Assembly (NCBI RefSeq): GCF_036322705.1
Contig: NZ_AP027270.1
Coordinates: 2,233,501-2,297,500, forward strand
Source of the DNA: Maricaulis maris
GTDB lineage: Bacteria > Pseudomonadota > Alphaproteobacteria > Caulobacterales > Maricaulaceae
DNA length: 64,000 nt
Direction of reading: 5' to 3'
Position 1 is the stretch's first letter. Each line of letters begins with the position of its first letter. Positions 42,043 through 51,541 of the stretch are shown here, one piece after another. The notes below the pieces were generated by a model. The model was given only the letters and a program-made list of their open reading frames with translations. It had not been told where the DNA came from and made no database searches. The translations under genes and the position numbers were made by a program.

Positions 42043-42936
42043 ATGGACTGGGACAAGCTGAAAACCTTTCACGCGGCCGCACAGGCCGGGTCCCTGACCA
42101 AGGCGGCCGACATGCTCGGCCTGTCGCAATCGGCTGTCAGCCGGCAGATTGCCGCGCTTGAGGATGATCTGGGCGTGACGCTGTTTCACCGTCACGCCCG
42201 GGGCCTCATCCCTACGGAACCGGGCAATCTGCTTTACAGCGCCGCCCATGAAATCGCCTCGAAGGTGGCCATCGCCGAAGCGCATGTCCACGACGCGCGC
42301 GATGAACCCTCCGGCGAACTCAAGGTCACGGCGCCGACCGCGCTCGGCGCCATCTGGCTGGCACCACGCCTCGCCGAGTTCCACGACGAATACCCCAATA
42401 TCCGGATCCGGCTGATGCTGGACGATCATGAGCTGGACCTGGCAGGTCTCGAGGCCGAGGTCGGCATCCGGCCCTGGCCATCGACCCAGAATGACCTCGT
42501 CCAGCGCAAGCTCCTGTCGGTGCGCCAGCACCTCTATGCCAGCCACGCCTATATCGAGCGCCACGGCTCGCCCAGCACCCCGGCCGAGCTGGATGATCAT
42601 GCCATCATCTATTACGGCCCGCCGCAGCTGGCACCGATCCCGGGACTGGACTGGGCGGCGAAGGCCGGCCGCGAAGACGGCGCCGCGCCGCGTCCCGCGG
42701 TGATCGAGGTCAATACGATCTATGGCGTGATGAAAGCCGTTGAGGCGGGCATGGGCATCGCAGCCCTGCCGGACTATGTCGCGCGCGAGAACCAGAAGCT
42801 CACGCGGGTCCTGCCCGAGCTCGATGGTCCGGATTTCGAGGTCTACTTCGTCTATCCCAGCGAACTGCGCGGTTCACGCCGCATCGTCGCCTTCCGGGAT
42901 TTCCTCATCGAACAGGCGCGTCGCTGGCAGAGCTAG
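42043..42936 (+). CDS. LysR-type transcriptional regulator
   Basis: The 297-residue product has the LysR winged HTH at the N-terminus (MDWDKLKTFHAAAQAGSLTK, AADMLGLSQSAVSRQIAALE) and a periplasmic-binding-protein-like effector domain (about 90-290). LysR regulators normally control a neighbouring divergent gene, but none is divergent here: the DUF547 gene upstream runs the same way. The targets are therefore uncertain. The effector is unknown. Confidence 0.93.
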   Translation: MDWDKLKTFHAAAQAGSLTKAADMLGLSQSAVSRQIAALEDDLGVTLFHRHARGLIPTEPGNLLYSAAHEIASKVAIAEAHVHDARDEPSGELKVTAPTALGAIWLAPRLAEFHDEYPNIRIRLMLDDHELDLAGLEAEVGIRPWPSTQNDLVQRKLLSVRQHLYASHAYIERHGSPSTPAELDDHAIIYYGPPQLAPIPGLDWAAKAGREDGAAPRPAVIEVNTIYGVMKAVEAGMGIAALPDYVARENQKLTRVLPELDGPDFEVYFVYPSELRGSRRIVAFRDFLIEQARRWQS

Positions 42937-43099
42937 CCACATTTCCGCCATGCACCACGCCGGAAATCAGGGACTTGGACCGGGCAGGATGGGCGTCCGC
43001 GTCCATGCATGGCAACAATGTGGCAACGCGTCCTTTTTGCATATCTGACATGAAGCGATAGCGCTTCCGCCGATCCGGATAATCGCACATATATCCCCC

Positions 43100-43288
43100 C
43101 GACGCGGCGAGTACGCCGCTGCTCAGATCTCCCCATCTGAGTATTGCGCGCCCCTCCTCCCCATTTGGGCGCGCAGCATCGCGCCGGGTCCCTCTCCTCC
43201 CCTTTAGGACCCGGCGCCATATTCTTCGGGCTACCCCGGCCCAACAAACAATGACTGCCCCGGCTCCCCCAAGCCGGGGCATTTTTTG
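43100..43288 (+). ncRNA. candidate small RNA with anti-Shine-Dalgarno stem-loops
   Basis: A chain of perfect hairpins fills the gap between the LysR gene and dps. SL1 is 43104-43119 (6-bp stem, AGTA loop). SL2 is 43122-43141 (7 bp, loop CTCCCC). SL3 is 43145-43175 (9 bp, loop CTCCTCCCCATTT). SL4 is 43181-43217 (11 bp, loop CTCTCCTCCCCTTTA). A terminator hairpin follows at 43256-43281 (10 bp) with six T residues. Loops 2-4 are complementary to Shine-Dalgarno sequences. This recalls the CUCCUCCC-motif sRNAs of Rhodobacter and the cuckoo RNAs of alphaproteobacteria, but with several loops on one RNA. The 5' end and promoter are not resolved. Confidence 0.72.
43256..43287 (+). terminator. Rho-independent terminator of the candidate sRNA
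   Basis: A perfect 10-bp stem TGCCCCGGCT / AGCCGGGGCA with a 6-nt loop is followed by TTTTTT on the plus strand. It cannot serve dps, which is on the other strand and has its own terminator. Confidence 0.88.
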
Positions 43289-43299
43289 TTCCGCGCAAG

Positions 43300-43327
43300 A
43301 AAAAGCCCCGGTGCGAGGCACCGGGGC
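43300..43327 (-). terminator. Rho-independent terminator of dps
   Basis: A 10-bp stem GCCCCGGTGC / GCACCGGGGC with a 3-nt loop ends in TTTT(C) on the minus strand, 27 bp beyond the dps stop. Confidence 0.85.
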
Positions 43328-43353
43328 ATTTCTCGGCGATCCGGGCCGAACAG

Positions 43354-43821
43354 CTAGCCGACCGTGGAGCGCAGCATCCAGGCGGATTTCTCATGCTCGG
43401 TCAGACGCGGCGTCAGGATATCGGCCGTGGCCTCGTCACCATGCTCGGCCGCCAGCGCAAGCGCCTTGCGGATCGTGGCCACCACAGTCTCATGCCCCTT
43501 GAGCAGATCCCGCAGCATGTCATTGGCCTCCGTCGCCTCGCCACCGGACTTGATGGCAGCAGCCTCGGTCATTTCCGCATAGGAGCGCGGTGCCGCGACG
43601 TCGAGTGCGCGGATCCGTTCCGCGATCACGTCGGTTGCCATCCACAATTCATTGTACTGCGTCTCGAACAGGATGTGCAGGTCGTGAAAGCGCGGACCGG
43701 TGATGTTCCAGTGATAGACATGCGTCTTGAAATAGAGCGCATACGTGTCCGCCAGCACAGCGGTCACGGCTTTCGCCATGGCTTCACGTTGCGCGTCGGA
43801 CAGACCCATATTGATGCTCAT
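43354..43821 (-). CDS. dps: Dps family DNA-binding ferritin-like protein
   Basis: Dps forms 12-subunit shells that oxidise and store iron and protect DNA under starvation and oxidative stress. The 155-residue product has the inter-subunit ferroxidase residues in FKTHVYHWNITGPRFHDLHI (His) and FETQYNELWMATDVIAERI (Asp/Glu), and normal length. The N-terminus lacks an obvious Lys-rich tail, so direct DNA binding is uncertain. It has a dedicated terminator and is single-standing; no OxyR or Fur site was confidently identified. Confidence 0.93.
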   Translation of the reverse strand: MSINMGLSDAQREAMAKAVTAVLADTYALYFKTHVYHWNITGPRFHDLHILFETQYNELWMATDVIAERIRALDVAAPRSYAEMTEAAAIKSGGEATEANDMLRDLLKGHETVVATIRKALALAAEHGDEATADILTPRLTEHEKSAWMLRSTVG

Positions 43822-43939
43822 ATCATTCTCCTTATCTGGTTCGCGTGCGGCTCAGCCGCGGCGTCCACCCTCATGTAGGAGGTCCAATCCCATAATTCAA
43901 ATCAGGATTTATTGGGACTGGTATTGATAGACTCTATAG

Positions 43940-45421
<1,482 letters not shown>

Positions 45422-45439
45422 TTAAAGGGGGAGGTTCGC

Positions 45440-45862
45440 ATGGCGACCACACGCACAGGAAAGTCAACCCGCTCGCAGGCCTGGCTGGGGCTCATGCTGG
45501 CCCTATCGGTTCTGGTCGTGGTTCTGTTTCTCTGGTCCGGGGCCGCCGCTGCGCAATCGGGCGCCTCGCTGCCGGTTCGCCCCATCGCCCATCCTCAGCT
45601 CGCCACCGATATCACACAGGCTCGCCCCGCGGTTGAACGCACGACGCTGGAGCGGGCCGGCGCTCGCGCTCACGCCGCCGGTCGCGCTGCGCTTCCTGCA
45701 GCCAGCAGCGTCACGCTCGAGTCTCCGACAAGGCATGAGGAATACCGTGGCGGCGCCCCCTTCCGCGCGACGTCTTCGCAGCCCCTGATGACCATGGGTG
45801 GCCTGATGTTGATCCTGGCCCTGGTCTGGCTTCTGACGCGGCGCGAGGAACGGCTGTGGTGA
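45440..45862 (+). CDS. hypothetical membrane protein
   Basis: I do not recognise it. The 140-residue product has a transmembrane helix near the N-terminus (about 14-38, AWLGLMLALSVLVVVLFLWS), an Ala/Arg-rich soluble middle and a second helix close to the end (about 115-133) followed by a basic tail. The ATG is preceded by an excellent AAGGGGGAGG site. No family signature is visible. Confidence 0.65.
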   Translation: MATTRTGKSTRSQAWLGLMLALSVLVVVLFLWSGAAAAQSGASLPVRPIAHPQLATDITQARPAVERTTLERAGARAHAAGRAALPAASSVTLESPTRHEEYRGGAPFRATSSQPLMTMGGLMLILALVWLLTRREERLW

Positions 45863-46148
45863 TCGACTGATCGGCTCGCGATTCCGACCGTTCCGGATCG
45901 GGTTGAAACAGGGTTTCACGCCGGCAATGCGTGAAAACGGTATTGCGCAGGTCCTGCTCGCACAGACATGGGCCCGTGCAATCGACGGAGAGTCCGCGTC
46001 CACACCATGGCCCTGGGCCGGTTTCCGGCCCGTGGCGCGGCTCTCCGTCCTGGCGCCCCGAGAAGGTGAGCGCGGTGGCATGCTCTCAGGCAGCGCGTTT
46101 TTGATCCCCGCTCTGGCGTCGCGCCACGCACTGGTCTAATCAGGATGC

Positions 46149-46976
46149 GTGACGGCGGGGGCCGAGTTAGAGGATGGGCTGGGCGTGGCGTTTTCACTGC
46201 CCCTTTCCGGAACCTTGCGCCGTCGTCTGATTGCCGGCGCGACTGCGCTTGCCGCAAACCTCCTGATCTTTCTCGGGCTGATCTTCATGCCCCATCGTCC
46301 GGTCACGGCGACCGAGCCGGCGTCGCTGGACATCGTCTTCGTGACGCTTCCGGCGCCCGTCCCGCAGCCGGAACCTGCAGCCGACCCCGAACCGGAGACC
46401 GCCGCCGAGCCGCTCGAGCCGGAGGCCGGGCCAGCGCCGGATCAAGCCCCGGAACAGGTGCCGGTTATGCCAGAGGCCTTACCCGATACCGGCACACCCG
46501 ATACCGTCACACCCGATACCGGCACGGCTGACGCCACCGATGCTGACGCCGCCGAAACCGGCGCTGGCGTCGAGGCCCCCAATATCCTCTTCGACACCAA
46601 TCCCTTCAATGATGACCGTGTCGCCATGCCTTTCCCGGGCGGCAATGGCAGCACGGAGTATGCGGTGAGGTCCCTGTTCTGCCTGTCCACGTCCGAGGCC
46701 AATCGGACGGCGCTGGCCTGTCCCCTCTCCGATGGTAGCGAAGGCCTGCCCCTTCTGCGCTTTGCCAGCGACGAGAACATCGCGCGGGCGCAGGCGGCGA
46801 TGGCACAAATGCGGGCCGACCAGATCCAGGCCCTGTTCGCCCGCGGCGGCTTTCCGGGGCGTGACCTTGGCGGCCAGGCGACCCTGGCAGACCCGTCCAT
46901 GCGGCCGACCTCGTCCGCCGACCAGATGCGCGACACCCTGCCACCGCTGGTTCCCGATCCCGCCTTTGGCGATTGA
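46149..46976 (+). CDS. TonB-like proline-rich membrane-anchored protein without TonB C-domain
   Basis: The 275-residue product (GTG start; an internal GTG 36 bp later is possible) has a single N-terminal transmembrane anchor (about 27-47) followed by a Pro/Glu/Asp-rich segment (about 65-140) with near-repeats such as PDTGTPDTVTPDTGT. This is the layout of TonB/TolA-type energy transducers. The C-terminal about 120 residues show no recognisable TonB fold; two cysteines occur in LFCLSTSEANRTALACPL. Function is not assigned. It ends 31 bp before the threonine aldolase gene. Confidence 0.6.
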   Translation: MTAGAELEDGLGVAFSLPLSGTLRRRLIAGATALAANLLIFLGLIFMPHRPVTATEPASLDIVFVTLPAPVPQPEPAADPEPETAAEPLEPEAGPAPDQAPEQVPVMPEALPDTGTPDTVTPDTGTADATDADAAETGAGVEAPNILFDTNPFNDDRVAMPFPGGNGSTEYAVRSLFCLSTSEANRTALACPLSDGSEGLPLLRFASDENIARAQAAMAQMRADQIQALFARGGFPGRDLGGQATLADPSMRPTSSADQMRDTLPPLVPDPAFGD

Positions 46977-47007
46977 CGGCGGCACGCTTCGTCTGTCCAT
47001 TGCCGCC

Positions 47008-48024
47008 ATGAATTTCCTGTCTGACACCACCGCCCCCGCCCATCCCTCGCTGATCGAGGCCATCGCCGCCGCCAACCGCGACTTCGCACCGTCCTACGGG
47101 GCCGATGCGCTGTCGGCCAAAGTCGAGGCGCGGCTGAAGGAGATTTTCGAGACCGAGCTGAAAGTCCTGTTCGCGGTTTCGGGAACGGCATCGAACGCTC
47201 TGGCCTTGTCGGTCCTGTGTCCGTCCCACGGGGCAATCCTGTGTCATGACGAAGCCCATATTCACCGCGATGAGCGCGGCGCGCCGGAATTCTTCACGGG
47301 TGGCGGCAAGCTGATCACGCTGCGCGGCGATCATGCCCGCATCGATCTTGCCGACCTGGACCGGGTGCTGAACGAGATCCCCGAAGGCTTTGTGCACACC
47401 AGCCCGGTCCGCGTTCTGTCGCTGTCCAATCTCACCGAGAGCGGAACAGCCTACACGCCAGCCGACGTGGCCGACCGGGCCGGGCGGCTCGCGGATCGGC
47501 CCGCCTTTGTCCATATGGATGGTGCCCGCTTCGCCAATGCCCTGGTTTCCCTGGGCTGCTCGCCGGCGGAGCTGACCTGGAAAGCCGGGGTCGACGCCCT
47601 GTGCTTCGGAGCCACCAAGAACGGTGCCCTCGGCGCTGAAGCCGTGGTGCTTTTCCCGAGCGTGATGGACCGTTTCGAGGAACTTCAGGCGCGCCAGAAA
47701 CGGTCGGGCCACATGGCGCCCAAAATGCGTTTCCTGGCGGCCCAGTTTGATGCCTGGCTGGACAATGATCTCTGGCTCGACCTCGCGCGGACGGCCAATA
47801 CCCGCGCGCGGGCACTCGCCGCAGGGTTTGAGGCCATGGACGACGCTGCAGTCCTGCACCCTGTCGACGGCAATGAGATCTTCGTCCGCCTGTCCGATCC
47901 GCTGGCCGCCCGTCTGCGCAACGCCGGCGCCCAGTTCTACCAGTGGCCCGACGGATCGGCGCGCTTCGTCGCCAGCTGGTGCACGACCGAGGCGGAGATT
48001 GCGGACACGCTGAAGGCGGGCTGA
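47008..48024 (+). CDS. ltaE: low-specificity L-threonine aldolase
   Basis: This PLP enzyme cleaves L-threonine or allo-threonine to glycine and acetaldehyde. The 338-residue product shows LSDTTAPAHPSLIEAI, PSYGADALSAKVEARLKEIF-type text, the HMDGARFANALVSLG segment and the PLP lysine in CFGATKNGALGAEAVV. Length fits the beta-eliminating lyase-like subfamily found in alphaproteobacteria. The gene symbol is by family resemblance. Confidence 0.9.
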   Translation: MNFLSDTTAPAHPSLIEAIAAANRDFAPSYGADALSAKVEARLKEIFETELKVLFAVSGTASNALALSVLCPSHGAILCHDEAHIHRDERGAPEFFTGGGKLITLRGDHARIDLADLDRVLNEIPEGFVHTSPVRVLSLSNLTESGTAYTPADVADRAGRLADRPAFVHMDGARFANALVSLGCSPAELTWKAGVDALCFGATKNGALGAEAVVLFPSVMDRFEELQARQKRSGHMAPKMRFLAAQFDAWLDNDLWLDLARTANTRARALAAGFEAMDDAAVLHPVDGNEIFVRLSDPLAARLRNAGAQFYQWPDGSARFVASWCTTEAEIADTLKAG

Positions 48025-48101
48025 GGCTTACCATCTCTCATCACCCCTTGAACGGGTGGAACAAAACGTGTACATCCTGAATGTGTCGCGAGGAGAGAGA
48101 C

Positions 48102-48434
48102 ATGCCGACCGAGTGGGGAATTCTCTTTCATCTGGATGATGTGCGCTTTGACGCCTATGGCCGTGCGCTGATAGCGGACCAGGCTGCGGCCCGGCGCATG
48201 CGGGGCCTCCTGAACCAGGTCGACGCGATCGCCTGCCGATCCGGCTGCGGGGCGCCTTTGAGCTGTGACAGCGCCCTGATCCTTGCCGAGGAACTGACCG
48301 GAATCGGACCGGACCTGCTCGTCAACAATGCTGATTTCGCGACCATTATCCGCAAGCGCAAGGCGGTCGGCGCGCTGGAAGCGGTGATCGTGTTTTCGGT
48401 CTATCGAAAGGTGGAACTGGACAGCGCGGCCTGA
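48102..48434 (+). CDS. hypothetical protein, 110 aa
   Basis: I do not recognise it. The product is a compact alpha/beta protein (MPTEWGILFHLDDVRFDAYG ... AVIVFSVYRKVELDSAA). Two cysteines four apart (CRSGC), with a third in SCDSAL, might bind metal or form a disulfide. A GAGGAGAGAG ribosome site precedes the ATG closely. There are no evident operon partners; a convergent response regulator follows. Confidence 0.6.
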   Translation: MPTEWGILFHLDDVRFDAYGRALIADQAAARRMRGLLNQVDAIACRSGCGAPLSCDSALILAEELTGIGPDLLVNNADFATIIRKRKAVGALEAVIVFSVYRKVELDSAA

Positions 48435-48473
48435 CAGCGCGCGGTGATGGCCGGCTCGAGGCGGCGGACGCGC

Positions 48474-48983
48474 TCAGCTTCCCGAGCTGTTCTCGTCGTC
48501 GCCTTCGCGGCGCCAGGGGCCGGCATAGCGCGGGTCCTGGCGACGGCGACGATCCGGCCCGAAATAGGTCGGCGCCTTGATGAAGCGACGCGGGCGCTCG
48601 ATCAGGGCCGAGATCCGGTGAAACAGGTCGACCGGTCGGACTGGCTTGGCCAGGTACTCGTTCACACCGGCATTGATCGCCTCGATCACCTTGGAGCGAT
48701 CCGTGTGCCCGGTGACCATGACAATCGGGAGGTATTTGTTGGCACTGTCCGACGCCGTGCGAACGAGGCGAGTGAATTCGAGCCCGTTCAGATCGCCCAG
48801 CATGTAGTCGACGAGGGCAAAGTCCGGATTGACGTCGCGCATGGTCTCGAAAGCGTCGGCGGCATCGCGCACCTCGACGATCGTGCGCACGCCAAACCCC
48901 TGCAGGATGGTGCGCAGGATGGTCGACATGTGCGCATTGTCCTCGACGATCAGGACGCGGATGCGGTCGAAGCTGCCGGACAT
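48474..48983 (-). CDS. stand-alone response regulator with GPDRRR tail
   Basis: The 169-residue product is one CheY-like receiver (about 8-130): acidic pocket LIVEDN, phospho-acceptor Asp in FALVDYMLGDLNG, and lysine in YLAKPV. A basic tail follows with FIKAPTYFGPDRRRRQDPRY and then GPWRREGDDENSSGS. There is no DNA-binding domain, so it should act by protein contact. The FxGPDRRR tail recurs in alphaproteobacterial receivers. An upstream ATG at 49019 could add 12 residues. A CtrA-like site stands just upstream. Confidence 0.88.
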   Translation of the reverse strand: MSGSFDRIRVLIVEDNAHMSTILRTILQGFGVRTIVEVRDAADAFETMRDVNPDFALVDYMLGDLNGLEFTRLVRTASDSANKYLPIVMVTGHTDRSKVIEAINAGVNEYLAKPVRPVDLFHRISALIERPRRFIKAPTYFGPDRRRRQDPRYAGPWRREGDDENSSGS

Positions 48984-49040
48984 GAAATCTCGCAGTGGCG
49001 AAAGGGAATCAATGGTCACGCTGATTGTGACCGCGCGGTC

Positions 49041-49055
49041 TTAACCAAGTCTTGA
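49041..49055. promoter_or_regulatory. possible CtrA-type site
   Basis: TTAA-CCAAGTC-TTGA matches the CtrA box TTAA-N7-TTAA at seven of eight fixed positions. It stands 58 bp before the chosen start of the response regulator gene. CtrA governs cell-cycle and motility genes in this order of bacteria. Confidence 0.35.
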
Positions 49056-49191
49056 CCGTGCTGGCGCGGCTTGCGCCCGGACAGCTACCGATACCGGCCG
49101 GGACCGAGAAATCGGACCATCCCGGCCCGGACTGTGATAGGGTGAGGGCGTTGCGTCGCGTTGATTAGGACAAGCTTGAAAGGGCAAGGTC

Positions 49192-49584
49192 ATGAACATC
49201 GCAGAGAAAATGGTGCGCACCCTGATTGACCGGGCCCGCGCCTATGACAGCAAGGAACAGATCGAGGACTACGAGCCGGATCCCGACAGCCACGAGACTG
49301 ATGCCGTCGACAGCCTGCTCACCGGCGATACCGACCCGATCCGGACCGAGATCGAGGACTGGCTGAGCGCCCTCGACGAGGAAGCCCAGGCCGAACTGGT
49401 GGCCCTTTACTGGATCGGTCGCGGCGATTTTGACGGTCCGGACTTCCCGCGCGCCGTCCGCGAGGCGCGCAGCCGGCGCAGCGGCCCGACAGAGGACTAC
49501 CTGCTCGGCGCCCCCATGCTGGGCGATTATATCGAGATCGGGCTCGACTCCGTGATCGAGGCCAATGTCTATGACGACGCTTGA
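49192..49584 (+). CDS. DUF3775 domain protein
   Basis: The 130-residue acidic protein matches DUF3775, a family found in alphaproteobacteria. Its middle, IEDWLSALDEEAQAELVALYWIGRGDF, and C-terminal DYLLGAPMLGDYIEIGLDSV are the typical conserved helices. The function is unknown. It has no signal peptide and no operon partner. Confidence 0.82.
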   Translation: MNIAEKMVRTLIDRARAYDSKEQIEDYEPDPDSHETDAVDSLLTGDTDPIRTEIEDWLSALDEEAQAELVALYWIGRGDFDGPDFPRAVREARSRRSGPTEDYLLGAPMLGDYIEIGLDSVIEANVYDDA

Positions 49585-49760
49585 ACGCGGTCTGGAAGGC
49601 GAAGCCACCGATGGCCGGACCAACCGGGCCGGCAGACGGCTTGATCGGCACGGCATCCGGGCCATTTTCCCGACCTGACAACAGGCCGGAATATCGGCGC
49701 CTCCCGTAATCGGCCGACCACCCGGTCACAGCCCGTCGAGAACCCGCTACGCCCCACCAA

Positions 49761-49820
49761 GCGACCGCCGGCAAACGGTCGTCAAACACTCAGCCCTGCG
49801 ACCGCCGACAGGCGGTCGTC
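49761..49820. repeat. two near-identical 23-bp dyads upstream of the lipocalin gene
   Basis: GCGACCGCCGGCAAACGGTC (49761 on) and GCGACCGCCGACAGGCGGTC (49798 on), both followed by GTC, are direct repeats 37 bp apart, and each is a dyad. The second has a perfect 8-bp stem around GACA and ends 17 bp before the start codon, so it could be an operator or an RNA hairpin. Confidence 0.6.
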
Positions 49821-49837
49821 CACCAACAAAAAGGACC

Positions 49838-50428
49838 ATGCCCGTGCACCTGAAGACATCGCTTCTCATCCCGCTGGTCGCGGCGACCGCCCTTGCCGGC
49901 TGCATGGCCCCACCGCGCGACCGCCTCGCCGGCGACCAGCCGCCGACAACGGTCGAGGCCGTCGATCTGGACCGCTATCTGGGGCGCTGGTTCGAGATCG
50001 CGCGGGCCGATCACGGCTTCGAGCGCGGCTGCGACGGGGTGATCGCGGAATATGCCCGCCGGGCTGACGGGATGATCCGCGTCCTCAATTCGTGCTGGAA
50101 GGCGGGTCTGGAGGGTCCGGTCAATGTCGCCGAGGGCCGCGCCCGCATCGCCGACCCGCAAAGCAATGCCAAGCTGGAGGTCAGCTTTTTCGGCCCCTTC
50201 TTCGGCGATTACTGGATCATCGACCTGGCCGAGGACTATAGCTGGGTCGTCGTGTCCGAACCGGAAGGTCGGTATCTTTGGATCCTCGCCCGCGATCCGC
50301 AGCCGGGCGAGCGCTTCATCGAGACCCGCCTCGCTGCGCTTCAGGCCCGCGGTTTCGACACCACCGCGCTGATCTATCCGGAGCAATGGCCGAGCGCCGA
50401 TGCGGTCCCCGCGGACATGGCCGACTGA
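49838..50428 (+). CDS. lipocalin family lipoprotein (Blc-like)
   Basis: The 196-residue product starts with a lipoprotein signal (lipobox LAGC, Cys22), then a lipocalin barrel with the signature YLGRWFEIAR. The other conserved strands include WIIDLAEDYSWVVVSEP and YLWILARDP. Bacterial Blc proteins bind lysophospholipids or fatty acids at the outer membrane under envelope stress. An AAAGGA site precedes the ATG; the two dyads upstream may control it. Confidence 0.9.
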   Translation: MPVHLKTSLLIPLVAATALAGCMAPPRDRLAGDQPPTTVEAVDLDRYLGRWFEIARADHGFERGCDGVIAEYARRADGMIRVLNSCWKAGLEGPVNVAEGRARIADPQSNAKLEVSFFGPFFGDYWIIDLAEDYSWVVVSEPEGRYLWILARDPQPGERFIETRLAALQARGFDTTALIYPEQWPSADAVPADMAD

Positions 50429-50456
50429 CGGCGAGGCCAGCTGTCGACAATCCGGA

Positions 50457-50906
50457 TCAGTCTCGCCAGGGCACCTCGCTGGAGCGCTTTGGTGTACCCA
50501 GCCTGACCTGCCGGGTACGGATCGCCTCGATAATGCGTTGGCCGAGCCGGTCCGGCATGACGGGTTTCACCAGATAGGCATCAATATCCGCCTGGCGCGC
50601 GGCCTGAACGATCCGCATTTCATCATGGGCGGTCAAAAGGATGATCGGCACATCGGTGTTGACTTGGTCTTCCTGCAGCCGCAGCCGCAGGGCTATCGAA
50701 ATCCCATCATCGCCTTGCAGCCCATAATCGAGCAGGACGACATCGAAGGCAGTTCTCTCGAGATGTTGCCAGGCGGTTTCGCTATCGGCGGCCTCCAGCA
50801 CATCGGCACAGCCAAGCCGCTCGAGCAGCTTCACGACCAGGCTGCGGATCGCGGCAACGTCCTCGACCACAAGGATGGACAGACCTTCAAGCGATGCACC
50901 CGGCAT
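50457..50906 (-). CDS. stand-alone response regulator (receiver domain)
   Basis: The 149-residue product is a single receiver domain: SILVVEDVAAIRSLV, phospho-acceptor in VVLLDYGLQGDDG, Thr in ILLTAHD, and Lys in YLVKPV. A short basic tail follows. It is encoded 3 bp after another receiver on the same strand, so the two are probably co-expressed and may form a phosphorelay or compete for one kinase. No kinase is nearby. Confidence 0.9.
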   Translation of the reverse strand: MPGASLEGLSILVVEDVAAIRSLVVKLLERLGCADVLEAADSETAWQHLERTAFDVVLLDYGLQGDDGISIALRLRLQEDQVNTDVPIILLTAHDEMRIVQAARQADIDAYLVKPVMPDRLGQRIIEAIRTRQVRLGTPKRSSEVPWRD

Positions 50907-50909
50907 TGA

Positions 50910-51371
50910 TCAGCTCCGTGACGCGCACCTATCTGGCGCTCTGGTCAGCGTTGGAAATATGGCAGAAGGCGTCACTTGGCAACGGGCCAGCCCGGCCATC
51001 AGTGTGCCGGGGCTGACCGGCTTGGGCAGGACCGCCGTGATGCCGGCCGCCGCCGCATCGCGGACCAGATGGCCAAATCCGTCGGCGGCGAGCAGGAAGA
51101 GCGGCAGCCCGGCCCGGTCGCACTGGCGCGGATCGCTCAGCCGGCGGGCGAGGTCGAGACCGGTCTCCAGCCCGAGGTCATAATCAATCAGGCAAAGGTC
51201 CGGACGGCAGGTCCGCGTCATGACGAGGGCCTCCTGACCGTCGGCGGCCTCGAAGACGCGCCCGAAACCCAAGCCGGTGAGCAGGGTCCGGATCACCGTG
51301 CGAACCGGGCGGCTGTCATCGACCAGCAGCACCGTCAGGCGGTCGAGCGTAAGCGTTTGGCAAGCCGACAT
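50910..51371 (-). CDS. stand-alone response regulator (receiver domain), first of a pair
   Basis: The 153-residue product is a receiver domain: [18 protein letters not shown], phospho-acceptor in [13 protein letters not shown], and Lys in VLPKPV. The usual Thr/Ser after beta-4 is replaced by Ala (LFLLAADGF), which may alter the phosphorylation switch. The next gene downstream encodes another receiver only 3 bp away. It is divergent to uvrB. Confidence 0.88.
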   Translation of the reverse strand: MSACQTLTLDRLTVLLVDDSRPVRTVIRTLLTGLGFGRVFEAADGQEALVMTRTCRPDLCLIDYDLGLETGLDLARRLSDPRQCDRAGLPLFLLAADGFGHLVRDAAAAGITAVLPKPVSPGTLMAGLARCQVTPSAIFPTLTRAPDRCASRS

Positions 51372-51408
51372 GGCGTTCTCCTCACGGTCACATTAACCCT
51401 GTTGTCCT

Positions 51409-51423
51409 GAACACCCGGCTAAC
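51409..51423. promoter_or_regulatory. possible LexA (SOS) box upstream of uvrB
   Basis: GAAC-ACCCGGC-TAAC matches the alphaproteobacterial LexA direct repeat GAAC-N7-GAAC at seven of eight positions, 119 bp before uvrB. Confidence 0.35.
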
Positions 51424-51541
51424 ATCCGTTCATACGGTATGCAGGCTCCTGACAGGACGCTGGCAGGGAGGTGGCCCCGTCCCGCCGACGATCACAGCCA
51501 CCCCACTGGCCCTCGCCCGTCCGGCAGCACATATTCCCCCC

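Noticed and set aside
45903-46139. 78-codon frame starting with TTG between two membrane-protein genes
   Set aside because: No ribosome site, no family features and an unusual start. Left as non-coding.
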